DNA of 64,000 nt, from positions 1 to 64,000 of the forward strand of contig NZ_BMRY01000004.1 in assembly GCF_014648875.1 (NCBI RefSeq), given 5' to 3'. Shown here piece by piece: positions 35,107 through 43,776 of the stretch. This DNA comes from Streptomyces parvus (GTDB taxonomy: Bacteria > Actinomycetota > Actinomycetes > Streptomycetales > Streptomycetaceae). The position numbers and the translations under genes were made by a program. The first letter of the stretch is position 1, and each line of letters begins with the position of its first letter. The notes below the pieces were generated by a model that saw only the letters and a program-made list of their open reading frames with translations, made no database searches and was not told where the DNA came from.

Positions 35107-35409
35107 TCAGGACGCGGGCGGCGGAGGAGGCGTGTTGCCGGGGCCGCCGGGGGTGCTCCCGGGCGTACCCGGGGCACCGGGGGTTCCGGGCGTGCCGCCG
35201 TCCTTCTGGCCCAGCTTGTCCACGGCCTCCTTGGCCTTGCGCGTACCCGAATCGATCTTGTCGCTGTACTTGCCCTTGGTCTTCTGGTCGACCGTGCGCG
35301 CGGCCTTGTCGAGGCCCTGCTCGATCTTGCCCCCGTGCTGCTGCGCGAGGTCGCCGACCTTCTCCTTGGCAGGCCCCAGCTTGGCCTTCAGGTTGTCCAG
35401 GAACCCCAT
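35107..35409 (-). CDS. MT0933-like antitoxin-family protein
   Basis: A 100-residue, Lys/Asp-rich protein. Residues 1-70 match the antitoxin-family pattern (MGFLDNLKAKLGPAKEKVGDLAQQHGGKIEQGLDKAARTVDQKTKGKYSDKIDSG...), and a collagen-like Gly/Thr/Pro tail follows (GTPGTPGAPGTPG, PPPPP). Proteins of this family are annotated as antitoxins in mycobacteria, but no toxin gene is adjacent, so the name may not reflect the role. A membrane-stress or chaperone-like role is equally possible. ATG 35409 has a GGAAGG-type SD. It lies between the dioxygenase-like gene and miaA, on the opposite strand. Confidence 0.75.
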   Translation of the reverse strand: MGFLDNLKAKLGPAKEKVGDLAQQHGGKIEQGLDKAARTVDQKTKGKYSDKIDSGTRKAKEAVDKLGQKDGGTPGTPGAPGTPGSTPGGPGNTPPPPPAS

Positions 35410-35563
35410 TGGGTCACCTTCCGTGCAGTGTGGAGGACTGTCGTCGCGGGAGCGTTCTCCCGCCCCCATTGTCCGTCACCTGTCCGTTCCTGCCGTTTTT
35501 ACTCCTCCGATGGCGCCACCCGGCGTGTTCGGGAGGGCCCGGACTTTTTGGGAGACTGTCCCG

Positions 35564-36502
35564 GTGACCCCTCCCCACCCCACCCCCCGCGTCATCACCG
35601 TCGTAGGCCCCACAGCGGCCGGAAAATCGGATCTGGGGGTCTTTCTCGCCCAGCGGCTCGGCGGCGAGGTGATCAACGCCGACTCCATGCAGCTCTACCG
35701 GGGGATGGACATCGGCACGGCGAAGCTGACGCTCCCCGAGCGCGACGGCGTGCCGCACCGGCTGCTGGACATCTGGGACGTCACCGAGGCCGCCAGCGTC
35801 GCCGAATACCAGCGCCTGGCCCGCCTGGAGATCGACCGGCTGCTCGCCGAGGGGCGCACTCCCATCCTGGTCGGCGGCTCCGGGCTGTATGTGAAGGGCG
35901 CCATCGACGCCCTGGAGTTCCCCGGTACGGACCCCGAGGTGCGCGCCCGCCTCGAAGCGGAGCTGGCCGAGGGCGGCTCCGGCGTCCTGCACGCACGGCT
36001 CGCCGCCGCCGACCCGGAAGCCGCCCGGTCCATCCTGGCGAGCAACGGCCGCCGCATCGTCCGCGCCCTCGAGGTCATCGAGATCACCGGCAAGCCCTTC
36101 ACCGCCAATCTCCCCGGCGACGAGCCGGTCTACGACGCCGTACAGATCGGCGTCGACGTGGACCGCCCCGAACTGGACGAGCGCATCGCCCTGCGGGTCG
36201 ACCGGATGTGGGAGGCCGGACTGGTGGACGAGGTGCGCGCCCTGGAGATGTCCGGGCTGCGCGAGGGCCTCACCGCCTCACGGGCCCTCGGCTACCAGCA
36301 GATCCTCGCGGCGCTCGCGGGGGAGTGCACCGAGGACGAGGCGCGGGCCGAGACCGTGCGCGCCACCAAGCGCTTCGCCCGCCGTCAGGATTCGTGGTTC
36401 CGCCGCGACCCGCGTGTCGTGTGGCTCGGCGGCGGGGACCGCGACCGGGGGGAACTCCCGCACCGGGCACTGACGTTGGTCGAACGAGCGGTCACAGCCT
36501 GA
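35564..36502 (+). CDS. miaA: tRNA dimethylallyltransferase MiaA
   Basis: MiaA adds dimethylallyl from DMAPP to A37 of tRNAs reading UNN codons, giving MiaB its substrate. The 312-residue protein has the P-loop GPTAAGKS, the DSMQLYRGMDIGTAK motif, LVGGSGLYVKG and the C-terminal RRQDSWFRRDPRV. The GTG start at 35564 follows GGGAG. Length and motifs are complete. Downstream are a membrane-protein gene and dapF on the same strand. Confidence 0.95.
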   Translation: MTPPHPTPRVITVVGPTAAGKSDLGVFLAQRLGGEVINADSMQLYRGMDIGTAKLTLPERDGVPHRLLDIWDVTEAASVAEYQRLARLEIDRLLAEGRTPILVGGSGLYVKGAIDALEFPGTDPEVRARLEAELAEGGSGVLHARLAAADPEAARSILASNGRRIVRALEVIEITGKPFTANLPGDEPVYDAVQIGVDVDRPELDERIALRVDRMWEAGLVDEVRALEMSGLREGLTASRALGYQQILAALAGECTEDEARAETVRATKRFARRQDSWFRRDPRVVWLGGGDRDRGELPHRALTLVERAVTA

Positions 36503-36600
36503 TCACGTGATGGCATCGGGAAGCTCCGCCCGTCAATTCGGCGCCCGTGACCGTGCCATCATCGAGCATCGATCCAGTGGAGTCCGAGTTGGGAGGGCGC

Positions 36601-37059
36601 GTGGCGATGGAGGCCGGCCCTCGCGACACGGAGCAGCGCGACACAGAGCACGAGGTGCCGTCACCGCGGGAGACCGCGGGACGGCTGAGCCCCGACGGGC
36701 CCGACGAGCAGGACGTGACCCCCGAGGTCGAGGTCGAGCTGCGGCCCACCCGCAAGCTGCGGATCTGGCAGCTCGCCCCCATCGTCATGCTGGCCGCGGT
36801 CGGCTCGCTGATGTTCGCCTTCCCGCTCGCCTTCGAGTTCGGCGACGGTGGTGCCATCGTCGCCATGCTGGGGCTCCTGATCAGCTGCTGCGCGGCCGGC
36901 TGGGGCATGATGGCGGCCCGCCGCGTGGGTCACACCTGGCCCGGACTGCCCTCCCGGGGCTCGGGCGACCGGCCGGACTGGCGGGTGATCGCGCTGTACG
37001 CCGTGACCGGCCTCGCTCTGGTCGCCCTCGCCGTCTGGCGCGTGGCCCGGCTGCGCTGA
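36601..37059 (+). CDS. Membrane protein of unknown function
   Basis: A 152-residue protein with an acidic, hydrophilic N-terminus and three hydrophobic segments: IWQLAPIVMLAAVGSLMFAFPLAF, AIVAMLGLLISCCAAGWGMMAA and WRVIALYAVTGLALVALAVW. No family is recognised. It lies between miaA and dapF, a conserved position in Streptomyces. GTG 36601 is preferred because GGGAGGG at 36591-36597 is its SD; an upstream GTG at 36547 is possible. Confidence 0.65.
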   Translation: MAMEAGPRDTEQRDTEHEVPSPRETAGRLSPDGPDEQDVTPEVEVELRPTRKLRIWQLAPIVMLAAVGSLMFAFPLAFEFGDGGAIVAMLGLLISCCAAGWGMMAARRVGHTWPGLPSRGSGDRPDWRVIALYAVTGLALVALAVWRVARLR

Positions 37060-37162
37060 CGGCCGCGGACCCGCGCGACGAGCCCTCGGCGCCCCGGACG
37101 GCGAAGCCGATCACGGGGGTCCGCCGGAGCGGATTGTCGGCGCCGCCTCGTACAGTGGGCGT

Positions 37163-38029
37163 GTGAGCACCTCGCAGATCGCCTTCCTCAAGGGTCACGG
37201 CACCGAGAACGACTTCGTGATCGTCCCGGACCCGGACAACACCCTCACGCTGCCCGCCGCCCTCGTCGCCCGGCTCTGCGACCGCCGGGCCGGTATCGGC
37301 GGCGACGGACTGCTCCACGTCGTGCGGTCCGCCGCGCACCCCGAGGCGCGGTCCATGGCGGAGACGGCCGAGTGGTTCATGGACTACCGCAACGCGGACG
37401 GCTCGATCGCCGAGATGTGCGGCAACGGCGTGCGTGTCTTCGCGCACTACCTCCAGCGCGCCGGCCTCGTCGAGGAGGGCGACCTGACCGTCGCCACCCG
37501 GGGCGGCCCCAAGCGGGTGCACCTCGCCAAGAACGGCGACATCACGGTCTCCATGGGACAGGCCCTGCTGCCCGATGCGGGCGTCACGGTCAGCGTCGAC
37601 GGCCGCAGCTGGCCCGCCCGCAACGTCAACATGGGCAACCCCCACGCCGTCGCGTTCGTCGACGACCTGGACCACGCGGGCGATCTGTTCACCGCCCCGC
37701 CCTTCACCCCCGAGGCGGTCTACCCGGAAGGCGTCAACGTCGAGTTCGTCGTCGACCGGGGCCCGCGCCACGTCGGCATGCGCGTCCACGAGCGCGGCTC
37801 CGGCGAGACCCGCTCCTGCGGCACCGGAGCCTGCGCGGTCGCCGTCGCCGCCGCCCGCCGGGACGGCGCCGACCCCGCCGTGACCGGACTCCCCGTCACG
37901 TACCGGGTGGATCTCCCCGGTGGCACCCTCGTCATCACCGAGCACCCCGACGGTGCGGTCGAGATGACCGGCCCCGCCGTGATCGTCGCCGAAGGCGTCA
38001 TCGACCCGGCCTGGCTCGAAACCGCCTGA
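37163..38029 (+). CDS. dapF: Diaminopimelate epimerase DapF
   Basis: DapF interconverts LL- and meso-diaminopimelate for lysine and peptidoglycan. The 288-residue protein has the two catalytic cysteines in their motifs, C86 (NADGSIAEMCGNGVR) and C219 (GETRSCGTGAC), and the LKGHGTENDFVI start. GTG 37163 gives the complete N-terminus. Co-directional with miaA and the RSH gene downstream. Cys-rich catalytic motifs are intact, so activity is expected. Confidence 0.96.
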   Translation: MSTSQIAFLKGHGTENDFVIVPDPDNTLTLPAALVARLCDRRAGIGGDGLLHVVRSAAHPEARSMAETAEWFMDYRNADGSIAEMCGNGVRVFAHYLQRAGLVEEGDLTVATRGGPKRVHLAKNGDITVSMGQALLPDAGVTVSVDGRSWPARNVNMGNPHAVAFVDDLDHAGDLFTAPPFTPEAVYPEGVNVEFVVDRGPRHVGMRVHERGSGETRSCGTGACAVAVAAARRDGADPAVTGLPVTYRVDLPGGTLVITEHPDGAVEMTGPAVIVAEGVIDPAWLETA

Positions 38030-38083
38030 GCGATGGCTCGACGCTTTCCCCGGGGCGGCTCAGCGGCCTCCGGGACGGTGCTC

Positions 38084-38127
38084 GCTCGAAACGGTGATCG
38101 GTCCGGGCTTCGCTCGAATGGGTGATC
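38084..38127 (+). repeat. 28-bp-period direct repeat upstream of the RSH gene
   Basis: GCTCGAAACGGTGATC (38084-38099) and GCTCGAATGGGTGATC (38112-38127) are direct repeats with a 28-bp period (two mismatches), 116-159 bp upstream of the RSH start at 38243. They could be operator half-sites. Confidence 0.45.
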
Positions 38128-38242
38128 CGTTTCACGCTGGGCGAGAGCTGGACTGCGCCACGTGGTGGGCTCGATAGCATCAAGCACCGGCCCCGAGGCG
38201 CATCCAGCCCTCGCCCCGCCGGTCGAGTCGCCGGAGGTGCCC

Positions 38243-40405
38243 ATGAGTGCAGAGGCCGCCGATCCGGGCGCCCCCCTTCGCAGGCGGAGCCGCCCCCGGA
38301 TCGATCTGCGCAGACTGGGCCGGGTGGCACTGCGCGGCCCGGTCTCCCGCGACCGGCTGCCCGACGCCATCAGCCATGTCGCCGAGGCGCACCGCGCCCA
38401 CCACCCCGACGCCGACCTCACCATCCTGCGCCGGGCCTACGTCCTCGCGGAGTCCTCGCACCGCGGCCAGATGCGCAAGAGCGGCGAGCCGTACATCACG
38501 CATCCGCTCGCCGTGACGCTGATCCTTGCCGAGCTGGGCGCGGAGACCACCACCCTCACTGCCTCCCTGCTCCACGACACCGTCGAGGACACGGAAGTGA
38601 CGCTCGATCAGGTCAAGGAGAAGTTCGGCGACGAGGTCTGCTATCTCGTCGACGGGGTCACCAAACTGGAGAAGGTCGACTACGGCGCCGCCGCCGAACC
38701 GGAGACCTTCCGCAAGATGCTCGTCGCCACCGGCAACGACGTCCGGGTCATGTCCATCAAGCTCGCGGACCGGCTGCACAACATGCGCACCCTCGGGGTG
38801 ATGCGCCCCGAGAAGCAGGCCCGGATCGCCAAGGTCACCCGGGACGTCCTCATCCCGCTCGCCGAACGGCTCGGCGTACAGGCGCTCAAGACCGAGCTGG
38901 AGGACCTGGTCTTCGCGATCCTGCACCCCGAGGAGTACGAGGAGACCCGCGCCCTCATCGCCGCGGCGAAGAGCCCGGACGACCCGCTCGAAACCATCGC
39001 CGACAACGTGACGCACACCCTGCGCGACGCGGGCATCAGTGCCGAAGTCCTCATCAGGCCACGCCACTTCGTCTCCGTGCACCGGGTCCGCAGGAAACGC
39101 GGCGAACTGCGCGGCACCGACTTCGGACGGCTGCTCGTCCTGGTCGGCGAGGACGCCGACTGCTACGCCGTCCTCGGTGAACTGCACACCTGCTTCACCC
39201 CGGTGATCTCCGAGTTCAAGGACTTCATCGCCGCCCCCAAGTTCAACCTCTACCAGTCGCTGCACACCGCCGTCGTCGGCCCCGGAGGAGCCGTCGCCGA
39301 AGTCCTCATCCGTACGCACCGGATGCACAAGGTCGCCGAGGCGGGAGTCGTCGCGCTGGGCAACCCGTACGCCCAGGACCCCGCCGCACCGCCGCAGAGC
39401 CAGCCGTCCGACGAGCGCGCCGACCCGACCCGGCCCGGCTGGCTCTCCCGGCTGCTGGACTGGCAGGAGTCCGCCACCGACCCCGACACCTTCTGGACCA
39501 CCCTGCGCGACGACCTCGCCCAGGACCGCGAGATCACCGTCTTCCGCACCGACGGCGGCACCCTCGGGCTGCCCGCCGGGGCCAGCTGCGTCGACGCCGC
39601 CTATTCCCAGTACGGCGACAGGGCCCACACCGCCATCGGCGCCCGGGTCAACGGCCGCCTCGCCACCCTGAGCACCGTCCTCAGCGACGGCGACACCGTG
39701 CAGCTGCTGCTCGCCCAGGACACCGCCTCCGGCCCCTCGCCCGACTGGCTCGACCACGCGCGCACCCCCGCCGCCCGGATCGCGATCACCGGCTGGTTCA
39801 CCGACCACCCGGACGGGGCGAAGCCCGACCCGGAGACCGCCGGGGCGGCCTCGCCCGGCGCTCAGAGCGAGCCCTCCTCGGAACGCGAGGCTCCGGGGGC
39901 TGCCGCTCCGGCCCGCAGCCGGTCAGGTCCTCGCCCCACGGGCGTCGTCGTGGACGACCCGAACGCGCAGGTGCGCCTGGCCGGCTGCTGTACGCCGGTG
40001 CCCCCCGACGAGCTGACCGGCTTCGTCGTCCGGGGCGGCGCGGTCACCGTGCACCGCCGGGAGTGCCCCGCCGTCACCGCGATGCAGGAGATCGGCCGGG
40101 CGCCGGTCGGGGCCCACTGGGCGGTCGGGGAGGGCCGGGAGTCCGACGCGGGCTGCCGGGTCACCCTGGTCGCCGAATCGTTCGGCCGCCCTCACCTCCT
40201 CGCCGACCTCACCGAGGCCATCGCCACCGCCGACGCGGCGATCGTCTCCGCCACCGTGGAACCGCCCAGCGAGCAGCGGGTCCGCCACACCTACACCCTC
40301 AGGCTCCCTGACGCCGCCGGTCTTCCCGGCCTGATGCGCGCCATGCGCGACGTCGCCGGGGTCTACGACGTCAGCCGCGCCCAGCACCCGGCCCCGACGG
40401 GCTGA
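38243..40405 (+). CDS. rshA: RelA/SpoT-family (p)ppGpp hydrolase-synthetase, RshA-like
   Basis: A 720-residue RSH protein. The N-terminal HD hydrolase domain is complete, with H111 and D112 (LLHDTVEDT) and the LADRLHNMRT block. The RelA/SpoT synthetase domain (about residues 270-370) keeps IRPRHFVSVHR, LGELHTCF, YQSLHT and E353 (AEVLIRT), but the block normally reading FDLIAIRC is DFGRLLVL, so the conserved Asp is a Gly (G295). A TGS domain (about 470-540) and a C-terminal ACT-like domain follow. The product is predicted to degrade (p)ppGpp; synthesis may be weak. ATG 38243 with SD GGAGGTG fixes the start. Matches the rshA locus of S. coelicolor. Confidence 0.9.
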   Translation: MSAEAADPGAPLRRRSRPRIDLRRLGRVALRGPVSRDRLPDAISHVAEAHRAHHPDADLTILRRAYVLAESSHRGQMRKSGEPYITHPLAVTLILAELGAETTTLTASLLHDTVEDTEVTLDQVKEKFGDEVCYLVDGVTKLEKVDYGAAAEPETFRKMLVATGNDVRVMSIKLADRLHNMRTLGVMRPEKQARIAKVTRDVLIPLAERLGVQALKTELEDLVFAILHPEEYEETRALIAAAKSPDDPLETIADNVTHTLRDAGISAEVLIRPRHFVSVHRVRRKRGELRGTDFGRLLVLVGEDADCYAVLGELHTCFTPVISEFKDFIAAPKFNLYQSLHTAVVGPGGAVAEVLIRTHRMHKVAEAGVVALGNPYAQDPAAPPQSQPSDERADPTRPGWLSRLLDWQESATDPDTFWTTLRDDLAQDREITVFRTDGGTLGLPAGASCVDAAYSQYGDRAHTAIGARVNGRLATLSTVLSDGDTVQLLLAQDTASGPSPDWLDHARTPAARIAITGWFTDHPDGAKPDPETAGAASPGAQSEPSSEREAPGAAAPARSRSGPRPTGVVVDDPNAQVRLAGCCTPVPPDELTGFVVRGGAVTVHRRECPAVTAMQEIGRAPVGAHWAVGEGRESDAGCRVTLVAESFGRPHLLADLTEAIATADAAIVSATVEPPSEQRVRHTYTLRLPDAAGLPGLMRAMRDVAGVYDVSRAQHPAPTG

Positions 40406-40522
40406 GCGGCACCCGAAACGGCCGCCCGACGGGCCGCCCCACCGGCCGGGCCGCACCGAAGGCACCCGGCCCCGGCGGGCCGAGCCGCCATGCCCCTTCC
40501 GCCCCGGCGTGCCGAGCCGCCT

Positions 40523-40552
40523 CGCACCACCCGTCCTCGTTCGGGTGGTGCG
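40523..40552 (+). terminator. Terminator between the RSH gene and the M1 peptidase gene
   Basis: A perfect 11-bp stem (CGCACCACCCG at 40523 and CGGGTGGTGCG ending 40552) with an 8-nt loop (TCCTCGTT) lies 118-147 bp after the RSH stop. Confidence 0.6.
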
Positions 40553-40599
40553 GCGCGCGGCTCCCCGGCCCGGCGGCCCCGCGCTGATAGCGGTAGTCC

Positions 40600-42045
40600 A
40601 TGCCGCTCCTGACCCGCCGCCTGCGTGCCGCCCTGCTGGCGACCGCCTCGGCCACCCTCGTCGCCGCCGCCCTGCCCGCCCCCGAGCCCCTGGGCATCGG
40701 CGACCGGCTCTTCCCCGAGCTGGGCAACCCCGGATACGACGTCCTCGCGTACGACATCGCCTTCACCTACCAGGGCTCCAACACCAAACCCCTGGACGCC
40801 GTCACCAAGATCACGGCCCGCACCACCGCCCCGCTGGACCGGATCAACCTCGACTTCGCCCGGGGCACCGTCCGGGGCGTCGAGGTCAACGGGCAGAGCG
40901 TCGACTTCGGCAGCAAGAGGGAGGACCTCGTCCTCCAGGCGCCCCGCCGCCTCCCCGCGGGTGTACCGCTGAACATCACCGTCCGGCACACCAGCGACCC
41001 GAGCGGATCCGGGGACGACGGCGGCTGGGTGCGGACCGCCGACGGGCTCGCCATGGCCAACCAGGCCGACGCCGCCCACCGCGTCTTCCCGGGTAACGAC
41101 CACCCTTCCGACAAGGCGTACTTCACCTTCAAGATCACCGCCCCGCACCGGCTGACGGCGGTCGCGGCCGGGCTGCCCGTGGCGAAGACCCGGCACGGCT
41201 CCTCGACCACCTGGACGTACCGCACCGAGCACCCCATGGCCACCGAGCTGGCCCAGGTCTCCATCGGCAGCTCAGCCGTCGTGCACCGCACGGGCCCGCA
41301 CGGGCTGCCGGTGCGCGACGTCGTCCCGGCCGCCGACCGGAGGAAGCTGGAGCCCTGGCTGAAGAAGACCCCGGCCCAGCTGGAGTGGATGGAGCAGCGG
41401 GTCGGCCGCTACCCCTTCGAGACGTACGGGGTGCTCGTCGCCGACAGCCCCATCGGGTTCGCCCTGGAGACCCAGACACTGTCGCTGTTCGGCAAGTCCT
41501 TCTTCACCGAGCCCGCCTACCCGGAGTGGTACGTCGACTCGGTGATGATCCACGAGCTGGCCCACCAGTGGTTCGGCAACAGCGTCTCGCCCGCGAGCTG
41601 GTCCGACCTGTGGCTCAACGAGGGGCACGCCAGCTGGTACGAGGCCCGGTACGCCGAGGAGAAGGGCGGCCCGACCCTGGAACGCCGGATGCGTGCGGCG
41701 TACAAGCTCTCCGACGGCTGGCGGGCCGACGGCGGCCCGCCCGCGCACCCGGACGGCCCGGCCCCGGGGCAGAAGCTCAGCCTGTTCCGCCCGGTCATGT
41801 ACGACGGCAGCGCGCTGGTCCTCTACGCCCTGCGCCAGGAGATCGGCGAGGCCGCCTTCGACCGGCTGGAGCGCACCTGGGTCCGGGTGCACCGGGACTC
41901 CACGGCGACCACCGCGGACTTCACCCGGCTGGCGTCCGGTGTCGCCGGCCGTGATCTGACGGCCTTCTTCGACGGCTGGCTGTACGGCGGGAAGACCCCG
42001 CCGATGCCCGGGCACCCGGACTGGCGCAGCGCGAAACCCGCGTGA
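40600..42045 (+). CDS. M1-family metallopeptidase, secreted
   Basis: A 481-residue zinc peptidase with an N-terminal signal-like segment (basic RR, then LRAALLATASATLVAAAL). The gluzincin motif is H318-E319-xx-H322 (HELAHQWFGN) with E341 (NEGHASW) 18 residues later. The exopeptidase GxMEN motif is replaced by GFALETQ, so it may not be a strict aminopeptidase. It is shorter than classical aminopeptidase N of about 850 residues and lacks the C-terminal helical domain, fitting the short M1 subgroup in actinobacteria. It lies between the RSH gene and hflX. Start ATG 40600 gives the signal peptide. Confidence 0.88.
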   Translation: MPLLTRRLRAALLATASATLVAAALPAPEPLGIGDRLFPELGNPGYDVLAYDIAFTYQGSNTKPLDAVTKITARTTAPLDRINLDFARGTVRGVEVNGQSVDFGSKREDLVLQAPRRLPAGVPLNITVRHTSDPSGSGDDGGWVRTADGLAMANQADAAHRVFPGNDHPSDKAYFTFKITAPHRLTAVAAGLPVAKTRHGSSTTWTYRTEHPMATELAQVSIGSSAVVHRTGPHGLPVRDVVPAADRRKLEPWLKKTPAQLEWMEQRVGRYPFETYGVLVADSPIGFALETQTLSLFGKSFFTEPAYPEWYVDSVMIHELAHQWFGNSVSPASWSDLWLNEGHASWYEARYAEEKGGPTLERRMRAAYKLSDGWRADGGPPAHPDGPAPGQKLSLFRPVMYDGSALVLYALRQEIGEAAFDRLERTWVRVHRDSTATTADFTRLASGVAGRDLTAFFDGWLYGGKTPPMPGHPDWRSAKPA

Positions 42046-42176
42046 CGGGCCCGGCGGGGCCGTGCCACTATCGACGCGTCGGCGCGGCGGACCGCACCGG
42101 AGTTCCCCGAAGGGAATCTTCCGGGAAGATCACACGTTGTGACTGACGCAAAGACTTCTATCGACGTAAGGATCCA

Positions 42177-43697
42177 ATGACCTCCTCTTCTTCCCTTCCC
42201 CAGGACGCGCAGGACGCGCAGAGCGCCACGGAGAACACCACCGAGAGCCTCACCGAGGCCCGCCGGGCCGACGCCCTGATGGAAGAGGACGTCGCCTGGA
42301 GCCACGAGATCGACGGAGCCCGGGACGGCGATCAGCTCGACCGCTCCGAGCGTGCCGCCCTGCGGCGCGTGGCCGGTCTCTCCACGGAGCTCGAGGACGT
42401 CACCGAGGTCGAGTACCGCCAGCTGCGCCTGGAGCGCGTGGTGCTGGTGGGCGTCTGGACCTCGGGGACGGTGCACGACGCGGAGATCTCCCTCGCGGAG
42501 CTCGCCGCCCTCGCCGAGACGGCGGGCGCCCAGGTGCTGGACGCGGTGTACCAGCGGCGCGACAAGCCCGACCCGGCGACGTACATCGGTTCGGGCAAGG
42601 CGCTGGAGCTGCGGGACATCGTGCTCGAATCCGGTGCCGACACCGTCGTCTGCGACGGTGAGCTGAGCCCCGGCCAGCTGATCCACCTGGAAGACGTCGT
42701 CAAGGTCAAGGTGGTCGACCGGACCGCCCTGATCCTCGACATCTTCGCCCAGCACGCCAAGTCCCGTGAGGGCAAGGCGCAGGTCTCGCTGGCGCAGATG
42801 CAGTACATGCTGCCGAGGCTGCGCGGCTGGGGTCAGTCGCTCTCCCGGCAGATGGGTGGCGGCGGTTCCAGCGGCGGTGGCGGTATGGCCACCCGTGGTC
42901 CCGGTGAGACCAAGATCGAGACGGACCGGCGACGGATCCGCGAGAAGATGGCGAAGATGCGCCGGGAGATCGCGGAGATGAAGACCGGCCGCGAGATCAA
43001 GCGGCAGGAGCGCAAGCGCAACAAGGTGCCCTCCGTGGCCATCGCCGGATACACCAACGCGGGCAAGTCGTCCCTGCTCAACCGGCTGACCGGGGCCGGT
43101 GTCCTGGTGGAGAACGCCCTGTTCGCCACCCTGGACCCGACCGTCCGCCGGGCCGAGACGCCGAGCGGCCGGATCTACACCCTCGCCGACACCGTCGGCT
43201 TCGTCCGGCATCTGCCGCACCACCTCGTCGAGGCGTTCCGCTCCACGATGGAGGAGGTCGGCGAGTCCGATCTCATCCTGCACGTGGTGGACGGCTCCCA
43301 TCCGGTGCCGGAGGAGCAGCTCGCCGCGGTCCGCGAGGTGATCCGGGACGTCGGCGCGGTGAACGTGCGAGAGATCGTCGTCATCAACAAGGCGGACGCG
43401 GCGGACCCCCTGGTCCTCCAGCGCCTGCTCCGCAACGAGAAGTACGCGATCACGGTCTCGGCCCGGACGGGCGAAGGCATCGACGAGCTGCTCGCGCTCA
43501 TCGACGCCGAGCTGCCCCGGCCGTCCGTCGAGATCGAGGTGCTCGTGCCGTACATCCAGGGGGCTCTGGTCTCCCGGGTGCACGCCGAGGGCGAGGTGCT
43601 CTCCGAGGAGCACACCGCCGAGGGCACCCTGCTGAAGGCCCAGGTCCACGAGGAGCTGGCCGCCGAGCTGGAGACCTTCGTCCTCGCCGCGCACTGA
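42177..43697 (+). CDS. hflX: GTPase HflX
   Basis: HflX binds and splits stalled or stressed 50S/70S ribosomes, using a GTPase domain. The 506-residue protein has the N-terminal HflX domain (with the IGSGKALEL and DGELSPGQL blocks), a Gly-rich loop GGGGSSGGGGMATRGPGET near residue 225 and the GTPase motifs GYTNAGKSS, DTVGFVR and NKAD. It is longer than many HflX because of an acidic N-terminus (1-45). SD AAGGA precedes ATG 42177. The convergent protease gene is separated by a perfect 25-bp palindromic terminator. Confidence 0.95.
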   Translation: MTSSSSLPQDAQDAQSATENTTESLTEARRADALMEEDVAWSHEIDGARDGDQLDRSERAALRRVAGLSTELEDVTEVEYRQLRLERVVLVGVWTSGTVHDAEISLAELAALAETAGAQVLDAVYQRRDKPDPATYIGSGKALELRDIVLESGADTVVCDGELSPGQLIHLEDVVKVKVVDRTALILDIFAQHAKSREGKAQVSLAQMQYMLPRLRGWGQSLSRQMGGGGSSGGGGMATRGPGETKIETDRRRIREKMAKMRREIAEMKTGREIKRQERKRNKVPSVAIAGYTNAGKSSLLNRLTGAGVLVENALFATLDPTVRRAETPSGRIYTLADTVGFVRHLPHHLVEAFRSTMEEVGESDLILHVVDGSHPVPEEQLAAVREVIRDVGAVNVREIVVINKADAADPLVLQRLLRNEKYAITVSARTGEGIDELLALIDAELPRPSVEIEVLVPYIQGALVSRVHAEGEVLSEEHTAEGTLLKAQVHEELAAELETFVLAAH

Positions 43698-43718
43698 CGG
43701 CGACCCGACCGCACGACA

Positions 43719-43768
43719 GCCGAAGGCCCGGCCCGAACTCTCCGGAGAGTTCGGGCCGGGCCTTCGGC
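43719..43768. terminator. Perfect 50-bp palindromic bidirectional terminator
   Basis: Arms 43719-43743 and 43744-43768 are perfect reverse complements over 25 bp with no extra loop bases. The palindrome lies between hflX and the convergent protease gene, so it can end transcription from both sides. Confidence 0.9.
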
Positions 43769-43776
43769 GTCAGGGA

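Noticed and set aside
42137..42164. TTGTGA/TATCGA promoter upstream of hflX
   Set aside because: The -10 would place the transcript start inside the SD region, leaving no leader, so it is unlikely to be used.
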